64,000 nucleotides of DNA, from NCBI GenBank assembly GCA_024636975.1, contig JAGXGA010000062.1, positions 62,001 to 126,000 on the forward strand. Reading direction: 5' to 3'. The stretch comes from Mariniphaga sp. GTDB lineage: Bacteria > Bacteroidota > Bacteroidia > Bacteroidales > Prolixibacteraceae. Position numbers and translations under genes: made by a program. Position 1 is the stretch's first letter, and each line of letters starts with the position of its first letter. The notes beneath the pieces were generated by a model. It did not search any database, had not been told where the DNA came from, and saw nothing but the letters and a program-made list of their open reading frames with translations. Positions 1-9,844 of the stretch are shown piece after piece.

Positions 1-1
1 C

Positions 2-421
2 ATGGCTAACATAATGCTTGCCTTAAACGGACGCAAGCACGATATTCCGTTTGAAAGTGCAATTATCGGGGATGACGAAGTAACCCTTGCACTTAAAAAA
101 AGCAGGTCGCGTGATTTTGGCCTGGCGAATGAAATTAATGACATCGAGAACATCATACAGATATTTGAAGTTGACAATATTCTTGACAGGGAACTTCGAC
201 TGGACAGTCATTTTTGGCATTTCCTCGATGAAATAACTTTCTTTAATTATTTTACCATTGAACGTATTCTGGCTTTCGTTCAGAAACTGTTCATTGCCGA
301 ACGCTGGTATAAACTCGATAAGGAAAAGGGACAACAGATATTTAAACAGCTATTGGATGAGTTACAATCAAATTTTGAATTTCCTGAAGAATTCGCAATA
401 ACCTATGGAAAAAGAAAATAG
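2..421 (+). CDS. V-type ATPase operon DUF2764-like subunit, C-terminal part (5' end outside window)
   Basis: The 139 visible residues resemble the C-terminal half of the DUF2764 protein that lies just before subunit A in Bacteroidota V-ATPase operons, where it is thought to replace a canonical stalk subunit (established for operon position, role inferred). Family members are roughly twice this length, so the true start is probably left of the window and the ATG at base 2 is internal. The visible part is charged and helix-rich, with a conserved-looking run FFNYFTIERI near residues 80-89. The stop overlaps the start of subunit A by 17 bases, which argues for translational coupling. The family assignment is from memory of the family and its neighbours, not from a search. 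Confidence 0.75.
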   Translation: MANIMLALNGRKHDIPFESAIIGDDEVTLALKKSRSRDFGLANEINDIENIIQIFEVDNILDRELRLDSHFWHFLDEITFFNYFTIERILAFVQKLFIAERWYKLDKEKGQQIFKQLLDELQSNFEFPEEFAITYGKRK

Positions 422-2171
422 AACAACAGGTAAAGTGGTGGGCATAGTGGCCAACCTGGTTATGGTTGAAGTTAACGGACCGGTTTCACAAAATGAAATA
501 TGCTTTATTACCTTAAAGCAGGAAAGCCTTATGGCTGAAGTGATTAAGATAATGGGCAAAATTGCCTATGTACAGGTTTTTGAAAGCACCCGCGGATTGA
601 TGCCCGGCTCAAAAGTCGAGTTCCAGGGGCATATGCTTGAAGTAACACTTGGCCCGGGTATACTTTCCCGCAATTACGATGGGTTGCAGAACGATCTGGA
701 TAAAATGGAGGGCATTTTCCTGAAGCGGGGAGAGTACACTGACCCGCTTAACAGGGAGAAGAAATGGAGCTTCAAGCCGCTGGCAAAGGTGGGTGATGAG
801 GTGAAAGCAGGTGATTGGCTGGGTGAAGTAAATGAAAACGATCAGCCTCATAAAATAATGTTGCCTTTTAAAATGAAGGGAACTTACACGATAAAAAAGA
901 TAGTTGATGAGGGGGAATATACAGTTGACCATCAGATTGCAGTGGTGACTAATGGCGATGGTACTGAAACAAATCTTACCATGGTACAGAAGTGGCCGGT
1001 GAAAGTAGCAATCGGTGACTATAGGGAAAAGCCCCGTCCTTTTAAACTGCTGGAAACAGGGGTGAGGTGTATGGATACATTAAACCCGATAACCGAAGGT
1101 GGGACAGGGTTCATTCCAGGACCTTTTGGTACCGGAAAAACGGTGTTGCAGCATGCCATTTCCAAACAGGCCGAAGCGGATATAGTTATTATTGCAGCCT
1201 GCGGGGAGCGGGCAAACGAAGTAGTGGAAGTTTTCACAGAGTTCCCTGAACTTGAAGATCCACGCACTGGTAAGAAACTTATTGAGCGGACAATCATTAT
1301 AGCAAATACATCAAACATGCCGGTGGCAGCAAGGGAAGCATCGGTTTATACCGCTATGACCATCGGTGAATATTATCGTGCCATGGGCTTAAAGGTTCTG
1401 CTGATGGCAGATTCCACCTCGCGATGGGCCCAGGCACTGCGTGAGATGTCGAACCGGTTGGAGGAACTTCCCGGACCGGACGCGTTTCCAATGGACTTGT
1501 CGGCTGTTATTTCAAACTTCTATTCACGTGCAGGCTATGTTTTCCTGAACAACGGAAAAACAGGGTCAATTACTTTTATCGGAACTGTTTCCCCGGCTGG
1601 TGGTAACCTTAAAGAGCCGGTAACCGAAAGTACCCGGAAAGCTGCACGTTGTTTCTACGGCCTTAGTCAGGCACGTGCCGACAGTAAGCGTTATCCGGCT
1701 ATCGATCCAATCGACAGCTATTCCAAATACCTTGAGTATCCTGAGGTGCAGGATTATCTTTTAAAGAATGTAGGTGAAGACTGGCTCACTGATGTGCTTA
1801 AGGCAAAGGATGTTTTGTTACGCGGAAAAGAAGCTATGGAACAAATCAACATTCTGGGTGATGATGGGGTGCCTATGGCGTTTCATGAAACATTCTGGAA
1901 ATCGGAACTGATCGACTTTGTGATTTTGCAACAGGATGCATTCGATAATATTGATGCTTCCACGCCAATGAAGCGCCAGCAATACATGTTGTCGAAGATA
2001 CTGAGTGTAGTGGAAAGCAAGTTTGCATTTGGCCATTTCGAAGACGTTAGCACCTTTTTTAAGGAAGTGATAAACGAATTCAAGCAGATGAATTATACCG
2101 AGTTTGATACCGAAGACTTCCGTAAGCATGAGCAGACGTTGGAGGAGATTTTAAATAAAAGGGCTAATTAA
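405..2171 (+). CDS. atpA: V-type ATP synthase catalytic subunit A
   Basis: This is the catalytic subunit of the V1/A1 head; it binds and hydrolyses (or makes) ATP in the A3B3 hexamer. The protein has 588 residues, the normal family length. The N-terminal beta-barrel is followed by the bulge domain specific to A subunits (roughly residues 110-190). The P-loop GPFGTGKT is at residues 239-246, and later come the GER and SRWAQALRE segments typical of the nucleotide-binding domain. The gene overlaps the preceding DUF2764-like gene and is followed after 36 bases by subunit B. Nothing is missing or unusual. Confidence 0.97.
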   Translation: MEKENRTTGKVVGIVANLVMVEVNGPVSQNEICFITLKQESLMAEVIKIMGKIAYVQVFESTRGLMPGSKVEFQGHMLEVTLGPGILSRNYDGLQNDLDKMEGIFLKRGEYTDPLNREKKWSFKPLAKVGDEVKAGDWLGEVNENDQPHKIMLPFKMKGTYTIKKIVDEGEYTVDHQIAVVTNGDGTETNLTMVQKWPVKVAIGDYREKPRPFKLLETGVRCMDTLNPITEGGTGFIPGPFGTGKTVLQHAISKQAEADIVIIAACGERANEVVEVFTEFPELEDPRTGKKLIERTIIIANTSNMPVAAREASVYTAMTIGEYYRAMGLKVLLMADSTSRWAQALREMSNRLEELPGPDAFPMDLSAVISNFYSRAGYVFLNNGKTGSITFIGTVSPAGGNLKEPVTESTRKAARCFYGLSQARADSKRYPAIDPIDSYSKYLEYPEVQDYLLKNVGEDWLTDVLKAKDVLLRGKEAMEQINILGDDGVPMAFHETFWKSELIDFVILQQDAFDNIDASTPMKRQQYMLSKILSVVESKFAFGHFEDVSTFFKEVINEFKQMNYTEFDTEDFRKHEQTLEEILNKRAN

Positions 2172-2207
2172 TTAGTTGTAGAAACTTAAATAAGAAAAAG
2201 GAAGATT

Positions 2208-3527
2208 ATGGAAAGCCAGGCATTTCAGAAGATATATACAAAGTTGACAAACATTACCAAGGCTACTGTTACATTAAAAGCCACAGGTGTGGGTTATGAC
2301 GAAATTGCTTCGGTAAACGGCAAGCTGGCACAGGTGGTTAAGATTGCCGGCGATGATATAACACTGCAGATTTTTGAAGGTACTGAAGGAATTCCTACCA
2401 ATGCCGAGATCTCTTTCCTGGGGAGACCGCCACAATTAACTGTAAGCGATGAATTGGCAGGTCGCTTTTTCAATGCTTTTGGGAATCCAATCGATGGCGG
2501 ACCCGAGATTCAGGGAGAGGTGCGTGATATCGGTAGTCCCTCAGTAAACCCGGTTAGGCGTGATCAACCGTCGAACCTGATAGCTACGGGTATTGCAGGT
2601 ATTGACCTGAACAATACACTGGTATCGGGGCAGAAAATCCCGTTCTTTGCCGACCCTGACCAGCCATACAACCAGGTAATGGCTATGGTGGCGCTAAGGG
2701 CTAAGACAGATAAGATCATTCTTGGCGGGATGGGGCTTACAAACGATGATTACCTTTATTTTAAAAATGTCTTTGATAATGCAGGTGCACTCGACCGGAT
2801 CATCAGTTTTGTGAACACAACAGAGAACCCACCTGTGGAAAGGCTGCTGGTTCCTGATATGGCTCTGACTGCAGCAGAGTATTTTGCCGTTGATAAAAAC
2901 GAAAGTGTGCTGGTACTGCTTACCGATATGACACTTTATGCTGATGCATTAAGTATTGTATCGAACCGTATGGACCAGATTCCATCGAAGGATAGTATGC
3001 CGGGGTCACTTTACTCAGATCTGGCACGTATTTATGAGAAAGCGGTTCAGTTCCCGTCCGGAGGTTCCATTACCATTATTGCGGTAACAACATTATCGGG
3101 TGGCGATATTACGCATGCTATTCCGGACAACACAGGTTACATTACCGAAGGTCAGCTGTTCCTGCGCCGTGATACGGAAATCGGGAAAGTTATTGTTGAC
3201 CCGTTCCGTTCGCTGTCTCGCTTGAAACAGCTTGTAATTGGAAAACAAACCCGCGAGGACCACCCACAGGTAATGAATACGGCTATTCGTTTATATGCCG
3301 ATGCAGCCAATGCGCGTACCAAATTAGAGAACGGTTTCGACCTTACTGACTACGATGAACGGACATTAAGTTTTGCCAAAGAGTATTCCGAACGTATTCT
3401 TGCTATTGACGTAAATGTGGATACCGATACAATGCTCGACATTACCTGGGAATTGTTTGGGAGACATTTCAAGAAGGCTGAAGTAGCAATAAAGGAGAAT
3501 TTGGTTGCGAAATATTGGGCGCAGTAA
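2208..3527 (+). CDS. atpB: V-type ATP synthase regulatory subunit B
   Basis: This is the non-catalytic partner of subunit A in the A3B3 head. The 439-residue protein matches B subunits throughout: an N-terminal barrel (GVGYDEIASVNG), the central fold with SGQKIPFF, and the segment SNRMDQIPSKDSMPGSLYSDLARIYEKA, shared with archaeal and bacterial B subunits. As expected for B, there is no intact Walker A lysine motif. The gene sits 36 bases after atpA and 64 bases before atpD, in the same operon. Confidence 0.97.
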   Translation: MESQAFQKIYTKLTNITKATVTLKATGVGYDEIASVNGKLAQVVKIAGDDITLQIFEGTEGIPTNAEISFLGRPPQLTVSDELAGRFFNAFGNPIDGGPEIQGEVRDIGSPSVNPVRRDQPSNLIATGIAGIDLNNTLVSGQKIPFFADPDQPYNQVMAMVALRAKTDKIILGGMGLTNDDYLYFKNVFDNAGALDRIISFVNTTENPPVERLLVPDMALTAAEYFAVDKNESVLVLLTDMTLYADALSIVSNRMDQIPSKDSMPGSLYSDLARIYEKAVQFPSGGSITIIAVTTLSGGDITHAIPDNTGYITEGQLFLRRDTEIGKVIVDPFRSLSRLKQLVIGKQTREDHPQVMNTAIRLYADAANARTKLENGFDLTDYDERTLSFAKEYSERILAIDVNVDTDTMLDITWELFGRHFKKAEVAIKENLVAKYWAQ

Positions 3528-3591
3528 CGCCAAAAAAGAGATTATTTTTAGTAAAGAAATCAACAGGATTTGAATCTTAAAAAATAAATAA

Positions 3592-4200
3592 GTGGCCATT
3601 AGTTTTCAATATAATAAAACAGCTTTACAAACGCTAGACAAGCAACTTAAGGTAAGGGAGCGGGCATTGCCCACTCTTAAGAATAAGGAATCGGCTTTGC
3701 GGGTGGAGGTTAAAAAGGCCAAAGATAAAGCTTCTGAACTTGCTGTCCAATATGACGATCAGATAGCTCTTTATGATAATGTCGCCCGCTTATGGGGGGA
3801 ATTCGACCAAAACCTGATTCGCATAAGTGATGTGGAGTTGTCATCAAAAAAGATTGCAGGGGTTTTTACACCGATACTTGACAATATTCATTTTGAAATC
3901 GATACCACTAATCTTTTTAACCAACCAGTATGGTTCTCAGAAGGCATTTCTATTATAAAAAATATAGCTGCCGTTGCAATTGAGAGGGAAGTTTATCTTA
4001 GGAAAATGGAATTGCTTGATTTTGCCCGTAAGAAAACTACACAAAAGGTGAACTTATATGAAAAGGTGCAGATTCCCGGATTTCAGGATGCCATACGGAA
4101 GATTAAACGTTTCCTTGAAGACCAGGAAAACTTATCGAAGTCGGCACAAAAAATAGTAAAAGACCGGCAGGAAAAACAGAGACAGGAGGCTGAGCTATGA
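3592..4200 (+). CDS. atpD: V-type ATP synthase central-stalk subunit D
   Basis: Subunit D forms the rotating coiled-coil shaft inside the A3B3 head. The 202-residue product is almost wholly helical: an N-terminal basic helix with LDKQLKVRERALPTLKNK, and a C-terminal helix ending in a charged KDRQEKQRQEAEL tail, with a more globular middle. The start is GTG, giving MAISFQYN, which matches how D subunits begin in this phylum. The stop codon overlaps the start of subunit I by four bases (ATGA). No subunit F or G is seen in the visible part of the operon. Confidence 0.9.
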   Translation: MAISFQYNKTALQTLDKQLKVRERALPTLKNKESALRVEVKKAKDKASELAVQYDDQIALYDNVARLWGEFDQNLIRISDVELSSKKIAGVFTPILDNIHFEIDTTNLFNQPVWFSEGISIIKNIAAVAIEREVYLRKMELLDFARKKTTQKVNLYEKVQIPGFQDAIRKIKRFLEDQENLSKSAQKIVKDRQEKQRQEAEL

Positions 4201-6035
4201 TTGTTCCAATGTATAAATACACATTCCTGGTTCACCATTCTTCTTACCAGAAGTTTCTTGAGAACATCCGCAGAATTGGCGTGGTGCATATAAGCACAAA
4301 GAATAATGAACCTACTTCGCAGATGCAGGAACTCTTCAGGCACCTTTCAGAAGTGAGTAAAGCAGCCAAACGACTGGAATCACTGGAACCGGAAGGAGTA
4401 GATAAAATGCCATCATTTAAATCGGGCGAAGAGGTGTTTAACCGGTTGAAGGAGATGGAAAAAGAGATGGAACACAACCATCACCGGATACTTCAGCTGG
4501 AAAAGGAGAAAAAACAACTGACCCCTTGGGGTAATTTCGACTGGAATAAACTGGAAGAGCTAGGGAAGAACGGCATACAAATAAAATTTATGGCTTGCCC
4601 CATTCGTAAGTGGCAGCCCGAATGGGAGGAAAAATATTACCTGCAAGTTGTAGCCGATCTGGATGGCTACCGGTACTTTGCGAAAGTTGAAAAAGCAGCA
4701 GAAGCAAAAAGCCAGAAGCCGATGGATGAAATGCCCGATGCCGATGAACTGGCGTTACCCAAAAGATCTTTAGAGCAGGTAAGGCATGAGATGCAGAAGC
4801 TTAAAACGGAAGCCGATGCATTAACCCATGAATTGCACCAGATTGCAGCCTGTTGTTCGGGTATGCTGAAGCAATATTCGGAAAGCATACAGCAACAGTT
4901 ATCGGAGCAGAATGCCCTGCTTCAAACTACGGATGAAATTGAAGGTACTGTTAGAATACTTGAAGGCTGGGTGCCGGAACTGAAAAAAAAGGAACTGGAT
5001 GAGTTTCTGGAGGAACAACAGGTGTTGTATGTATCAGAGAAACCAACTGACGAAGAGAAGGTTCCTATTTTGTTGAAGAACAATAAGTTTGCAAAACATT
5101 ATGAGATGATAGGAAACTTGTACGAGCTTCCTAACCATAAAGAACTGGATATGGTGCCTTTCTTTGCACCTTTCTATATGATGTTTTTCGGGTTTTCCCT
5201 GGGTGATGCAGGTTATGGTTTATTCATTCTGGCGGTAGCTACTATTGTAAAACTGAAACAGCCCAAGTTAAAATCTGTTTTAACCCTGGCCCAATGGCTG
5301 GGTTTTGCCACAGTAATATTTGGAATGCTTACCGGTACATTCTTCGGAATTAACCTTATAGAGGCAGATGTTCCCTGGCTGGAAAGAGCAAAGGCATATA
5401 TGATTAATACCGATCAGCTGTTTAACCTGGCCATTATTCTGGGTGCTATCCAAATTGTTTTCGGCTTGATACTAAAGGTGGTCAATATTTCCCGTATGCA
5501 AGGATTTTTATACTCTCTGCCAACTATTGGCTGGCTTGTACTCATAATTGGCCTGGGTACTGTTTATGCTCTGAAGAGCGCTGAAGCGGTTTCTGTGCAG
5601 GCAGCCAGTTATGCACAGATTGCTGTTTTTGGTGTGGCCGGATTGCTGATCCTTATTTTTAATCACCCAAAGCGGAATGTCTTTATCAATTTTGGCGCCG
5701 GGTTATGGGATGTCTACAGTATGTCTACCAGTCTTTTGGGCGATATTCTTTCCTACATCAGGCTGTTTGCACTCGGAGTATCAAGCGCTATCCTGGGGCT
5801 GGTTTTTAACAGCATGGCAATGAGTATGAAACCTGATCACATAATTTTTGGGCCGCTGGTAATGATAATCATTCTGGTGTTTGGTCATGGAATTACAATA
5901 TTTATGGCATCGTTGGGAGCTTTCGTACATCCTATTCGTTTAACATTTGTGGAATTTTATAAAAATGCAGGATTTACAGGAGGAGGCAAAGCATATACAC
6001 CATTTGCAGAACCTGTTTCCGAAAAAACAGAATAA
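4197..6035 (+). CDS. atpI: V-type ATP synthase membrane subunit I (a-subunit)
   Basis: This stator subunit forms the ion half-channels against the K ring. The 612-residue protein has a hydrophilic N-terminal half rich in coiled coil (about residues 40-290), followed by about seven or eight hydrophobic segments from residue 318 on. The channel arginine expected in the family is seen as R522 in the segment DILSYIRLFALG. The N-terminal arm would bind the peripheral stalk. The start overlaps atpD by four bases, so the two are probably translationally coupled. Length and layout are normal for bacterial subunit I. Confidence 0.95.
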   Translation: MIVPMYKYTFLVHHSSYQKFLENIRRIGVVHISTKNNEPTSQMQELFRHLSEVSKAAKRLESLEPEGVDKMPSFKSGEEVFNRLKEMEKEMEHNHHRILQLEKEKKQLTPWGNFDWNKLEELGKNGIQIKFMACPIRKWQPEWEEKYYLQVVADLDGYRYFAKVEKAAEAKSQKPMDEMPDADELALPKRSLEQVRHEMQKLKTEADALTHELHQIAACCSGMLKQYSESIQQQLSEQNALLQTTDEIEGTVRILEGWVPELKKKELDEFLEEQQVLYVSEKPTDEEKVPILLKNNKFAKHYEMIGNLYELPNHKELDMVPFFAPFYMMFFGFSLGDAGYGLFILAVATIVKLKQPKLKSVLTLAQWLGFATVIFGMLTGTFFGINLIEADVPWLERAKAYMINTDQLFNLAIILGAIQIVFGLILKVVNISRMQGFLYSLPTIGWLVLIIGLGTVYALKSAEAVSVQAASYAQIAVFGVAGLLILIFNHPKRNVFINFGAGLWDVYSMSTSLLGDILSYIRLFALGVSSAILGLVFNSMAMSMKPDHIIFGPLVMIIILVFGHGITIFMASLGAFVHPIRLTFVEFYKNAGFTGGGKAYTPFAEPVSEKTE

Positions 6036-6530
<495 letters not shown>

Positions 6531-6599
6531 TGAGCTGAATTTAAATCGAAGTTCAACTGACGGTACAGGTTAAAAACCAGTGCCGAATTTATAATGACA

Positions 6600-6635
6600 A
6601 AAATCCATTGTCGGCACCGGCAATGGATTTTTTTA
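6600..6635. terminator. Terminator after the V-ATPase operon
   Basis: A 10-bp perfect stem (AAATCCATTG at 6601-6610, CAATGGATTT at 6621-6630) encloses a 10-base loop and is followed by a T run. The other side is preceded by an A run, so it can also serve the convergent minus-strand gene that ends at 6660. Confidence 0.85.
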
Positions 6636-6659
6636 AGCTTTTTCAAATAATCTGATTGA

Positions 6660-7502
6660 TTACCACCTGAAAGGAAGAAAGTTATCGGATTTTACCATTC
6701 TTCTGATCGGGATGGTTATACCGGCTGTAATCCGGGATACAATCGCCCTGGAGTTGATTATCTCCCTGTTGCTGATGTGGTGCAATGCATTAAGCCTTGA
6801 AAATTCAACCCATTCTGCATTTAGCAAAATTACACCATTCCATTCTCCCTGTTCCCCAATCTTTAAGCCTAAACCTGATACAATCTGAGCGCCTCCGTTA
6901 GCGTTCTCACCATTTCTTTCACGGTAAATCAACGATGAACTTTCTCCGGCAGGAATTTTACTATACCGCAATTCAGTTGAAAAGTTATTGATTCCCAATC
7001 CTGCTTCAATAAAGGGTTGGAAAATTACAGCAGAACTACCAGCTGGTCCACCGTCATTAAAAAGGAATCGTAGTATTAAGGAAACAGAATTGCTTTGGGT
7101 GACGTATTCCAACGGCTGCTGTTCCAAAAATGATGGGTTTGCCGCATAATAACCTGCCGATGAATAATGAGGCAAATCGCTTTGACCAAAAAGAGTATAA
7201 GCACCACAGCGAATGGCAGGCTCCCACTTGTTTCCAAAGGTTCTTCCGAAGCTTAACTCATATGCGAATCCAGGATAATGCCTGAACCCATCTGCTGCAA
7301 ATTTATAATCTTCTGAAAATTCACCTGAGCGGATAACAATGCCTGTACTTCCCGATATAAACCAGTTATTCTGTTTCGGATGACTACTTGTTGAAGCCTC
7401 ATTAGTAAAAGGCATAACCAAAAGGAGCAGCAGGAGACGTATTCCACAGGAATAATTTGAGGCAACTGATAAAATTTTTGCAGGCTTAAGACTCCGCTTC
7501 AT
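6660..7502 (-). CDS. Putative outer-membrane beta-barrel protein
   Basis: The 280-residue protein begins with basic residues and a hydrophobic run (RLLLLLLVMPFT, about residues 22-33), which reads as a Sec signal peptide. After it come alternating hydrophobic and polar segments with aromatic girdles, such as EPAIRCGAYTLFG, SVSLILRFLF and WNGVILLNAEWVEF, typical of small outer-membrane barrels of the porin/OmpW size class. The last residue is tryptophan, a plausible aromatic end signal for barrel assembly. No specific family is recognised. It lies convergent to the V-ATPase operon and just downstream of ilvD on the same strand (46 bases), so the two may be cotranscribed. Confidence 0.6.
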   Translation of the reverse strand: MKRSLKPAKILSVASNYSCGIRLLLLLLVMPFTNEASTSSHPKQNNWFISGSTGIVIRSGEFSEDYKFAADGFRHYPGFAYELSFGRTFGNKWEPAIRCGAYTLFGQSDLPHYSSAGYYAANPSFLEQQPLEYVTQSNSVSLILRFLFNDGGPAGSSAVIFQPFIEAGLGINNFSTELRYSKIPAGESSSLIYRERNGENANGGAQIVSGLGLKIGEQGEWNGVILLNAEWVEFSRLNALHHISNREIINSRAIVSRITAGITIPIRRMVKSDNFLPFRW

Positions 7503-7548
7503 TAACTCACAGGTTTGGTAAAGTGCAGGTTAAAAGTAATATACTTTT

Positions 7549-9228
7549 TTAAATTACCGTCATACATCCATCAGATGCTGATGAAACTTCATTACGAAAC
7601 TTCTTTAATATTCCTGTTACTGGTTTTTCTGCTGGTCTTTGCCATGATTTTTTGCGGGTTTCAATTTCCTGTTCTGATAAATCAACATCGATACGATTGT
7701 TTATAGCATCAATTGTTATCTTGTCACCATTTTTAATGAGACCGATTGTGCCGCCCTCATATGCTTCAGGAGTGATATGCCCTACCACAAAGCCATGTGA
7801 GCCACCTGAGAACCTTCCGTCGGTAATAAGCGCCACATCCTTACCCAGCCCGGCTCCCATTACTGCACTTGTAGGTTTAAGCATCTCTGGCATGCCCGGA
7901 GCCCCTTTAGGGCCACTGTTGCGGATAACAATTACATCGCCTGCCTTTACCTGTGTACGTATGCCTTCAATGGCTTCAAATTCATTCTCAAATACACGGG
8001 CAGGACCGGTAAACAATTCTCCTTCCTTGCCGGTAATTTTTGCCACAGCACCTTTTTCTGCCAGGTTGCCGTATAAAACCTGGATATGCCCCTGCTTTTT
8101 AATAGGGTTGTCAAAAGTGTGGATTATTTGTTGTCCTTTCTCAAGGTCTGGCGCTTCTTCCAGGTTTTCTGCCATTGTCCGGCCGGTAACAGTCATGCAG
8201 TTTCCATTTAGAAAGTTTTCCTTTAAAAGGAACTTCATAACACCCGGAATCCCTCCAACCTGATGAAGGTCCTCCATCAAATACGTACCGCTGGGCTTAA
8301 GGTCAGCAATGAAAGGCGTTTTGTCGCTAATGTGTTGAAAATCATCAATTGTTAATTCGACTCCTGCCGTTTTAGCCATAGCCAGCAAATGGATAACCGC
8401 ATTGGTTGATCCTCCCATAGCTATAATAAGGGTGATTGCATTTTCAAAAGCCTCACGGGTCATAATGTCCCTTGGTTTAATGTCTTTTTCCAGTACATTT
8501 TTTATTGCTTTTGCCAGCTTTACCAGTTCTTCTTCTTTTGCCCTGCTTAATGCCGGATTGGATGAAGTACCCGGAAGACTCATTCCCATGCATTCGATGG
8601 CTGATGCCATGGTGTTGGCAGTGTACATGCCGCCGCAGGCGCCTGCCCCGGGAATGCAGTTGCGGATGATTCCCTTATAGTCAGTGTCGGAAAGTGTACC
8701 TTTAATCCGTTCGCCATATGCTTCAAAGGCCGACACAATGTCGAGGTTCTTACCTCCAAAATGACCTTTTTTTACGGTACCTCCATACATCAATATTGCG
8801 GGGCGGTTCAAACGGGCGAGTGCCATCATGGCACCAGGCATGTTTTTGTCGCAGCCGACAATGGCGATTACCGCATCGTAAAACTGGGCACTTACAACTG
8901 TTTCAATCGAGTCGGCTATGATTTCCCTCGAAGGCAGCGAATATTTCATTCCTTCTGTTCCGTTGGTTATCCCATCGCTTACTCCAATAGTATGGAAAAT
9001 CAGTCCATAAAGATTTTCTACTTTGTCCACCTCTTTTTTAAGGGCTGATGCCAGTCCGTTCAGATGCATGTTGCATGGATTTCCCTGGAATCCGGTACTT
9101 GCTATTCCTACCTGTGCTTTTTGCTGGTCTCTTTCATCCATGCCGATGGCATATAGCATGGCCTGGGCTGCAGGCAAAGTTTCGTCCTGTGTTATTAACC
9201 GGCTGAATTTATTGAGTTCATTTTTCAT
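7549..9228 (-). CDS. ilvD: Dihydroxy-acid dehydratase
   Basis: It catalyses dehydration of 2,3-dihydroxy acids to 2-keto acids, the third step of valine and isoleucine synthesis. The 559-residue length is normal. Cluster ligands and active-site segments are visible: C52 in GNPCNMH, C126 in GCDKNMPG with D127 and K128, and C198 in [15 protein letters not shown]. Three cysteines in these places fit the [2Fe-2S] form of the enzyme. The C-terminal domain carries GRFSGGSHG, also a family hallmark. No other ilv or leu gene is next to it, so this copy stands alone. It is divergent from the GroES-like gene at 9408. Confidence 0.96.
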   Translation of the reverse strand: MKNELNKFSRLITQDETLPAAQAMLYAIGMDERDQQKAQVGIASTGFQGNPCNMHLNGLASALKKEVDKVENLYGLIFHTIGVSDGITNGTEGMKYSLPSREIIADSIETVVSAQFYDAVIAIVGCDKNMPGAMMALARLNRPAILMYGGTVKKGHFGGKNLDIVSAFEAYGERIKGTLSDTDYKGIIRNCIPGAGACGGMYTANTMASAIECMGMSLPGTSSNPALSRAKEEELVKLAKAIKNVLEKDIKPRDIMTREAFENAITLIIAMGGSTNAVIHLLAMAKTAGVELTIDDFQHISDKTPFIADLKPSGTYLMEDLHQVGGIPGVMKFLLKENFLNGNCMTVTGRTMAENLEEAPDLEKGQQIIHTFDNPIKKQGHIQVLYGNLAEKGAVAKITGKEGELFTGPARVFENEFEAIEGIRTQVKAGDVIVIRNSGPKGAPGMPEMLKPTSAVMGAGLGKDVALITDGRFSGGSHGFVVGHITPEAYEGGTIGLIKNGDKITIDAINNRIDVDLSEQEIETRKKSWQRPAEKPVTGILKKFRNEVSSASDGCMTVI

Positions 9229-9381
9229 ACTTCTTGTATTTTATTTGAAACAATCTAATTTAAGATAATTCTTCTTCTTATCGGACCCGATGAGCCTTTT
9301 ATATTACAGCAGATATTGTTGTATTGTTCAAAATGCATCGATTTGAAAAGAAGATGTACCTGTGTTTCCTTGCAGAAATTT

Positions 9382-9389
9382 TATCTTTG
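9382..9389 (+). promoter_or_regulatory. Probable -7 box of the GroES-like gene
   Basis: TATCTTTG, followed by C, matches the Bacteroidota -7 consensus TAnnTTTG. It lies 18 bases before the ATG at 9408. I do not see a good TTTG -33 element at the usual distance, so this rests on the -7 box alone. If real, it excludes the longer open frame that begins at 9324. Confidence 0.5.
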
Positions 9390-9407
9390 CTCCATAAAAA
9401 CAAAAGC

Positions 9408-9791
9408 ATGTCACTTATAATAGAAGAAAAGGACCTTGAAAAATTCATCATGGTAGGCGACCGGGTATTGGTAAAACCGAAAACTCCTTCCGGCAAAACC
9501 AGGACAGGCCTTTATTTACCTCCCACTGTGCAGGAAAGCGAGAAAGTACAGAGCGGTTATATTATTAAAGTTGGACCTGGATATCCCATTCCTGCTGTTT
9601 CGGAAGAAGATGAATCATGGAAACAAAAGCAGGAGAATGTGAAATATGTGCCCCTCCAGGCTCATCGTGGTGATTTGGCGGTTTATCTGTCTAAGGGTGG
9701 CTTTGAGATTGAGTTCAACAATGAGAAATATATAATATTGCCTCATTCTGCCATTCTGATGATTATCAGGGATGAATCCATACTAAAATAA
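9408..9791 (+). CDS. Extended GroES-family co-chaperonin-like protein
   Basis: The 127-residue product has the chaperonin-10 fold signature: MVGDRVLVKPKTP at residues 15-27 and a C-terminal strand pair ending in YIILPHSAILMIIRD. Between them GroES normally has a short mobile stretch, but this protein carries an inserted charged segment, roughly EEDESWKQKQENVKY. It is longer than canonical GroES (about 95 residues) and has no GroEL beside it. It may be a second, specialised GroES-like protein rather than the GroEL partner (inference). The ATG at 9408 is chosen because the -7-like box lies just upstream and because homology begins here. Confidence 0.75.
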   Translation: MSLIIEEKDLEKFIMVGDRVLVKPKTPSGKTRTGLYLPPTVQESEKVQSGYIIKVGPGYPIPAVSEEDESWKQKQENVKYVPLQAHRGDLAVYLSKGGFEIEFNNEKYIILPHSAILMIIRDESILK

Positions 9792-9827
9792 AAAAGAGTG
9801 TCGGGCCCGGGCCCGACACTCTTTTTT
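9790..9827. terminator. Bidirectional terminator, perfect palindrome
   Basis: A 38-base perfect palindrome has arms AAAAAAGAGTGTCGGGCCC and its complement, with no unpaired loop in DNA form. It starts inside the stop codon of the GroES-like gene and ends 18 bases before the end of the convergent aminotransferase gene. A runs on one side and T runs on the other make it a terminator in both directions. Confidence 0.9.
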
Positions 9828-9844
9828 ATTTTATATCTGCTTAA

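Noticed and set aside
7652-8263. 203-residue open frame on the plus strand
   Set aside because: It lies antisense within ilvD, which is clearly the real gene; its sequence has no family resemblance.
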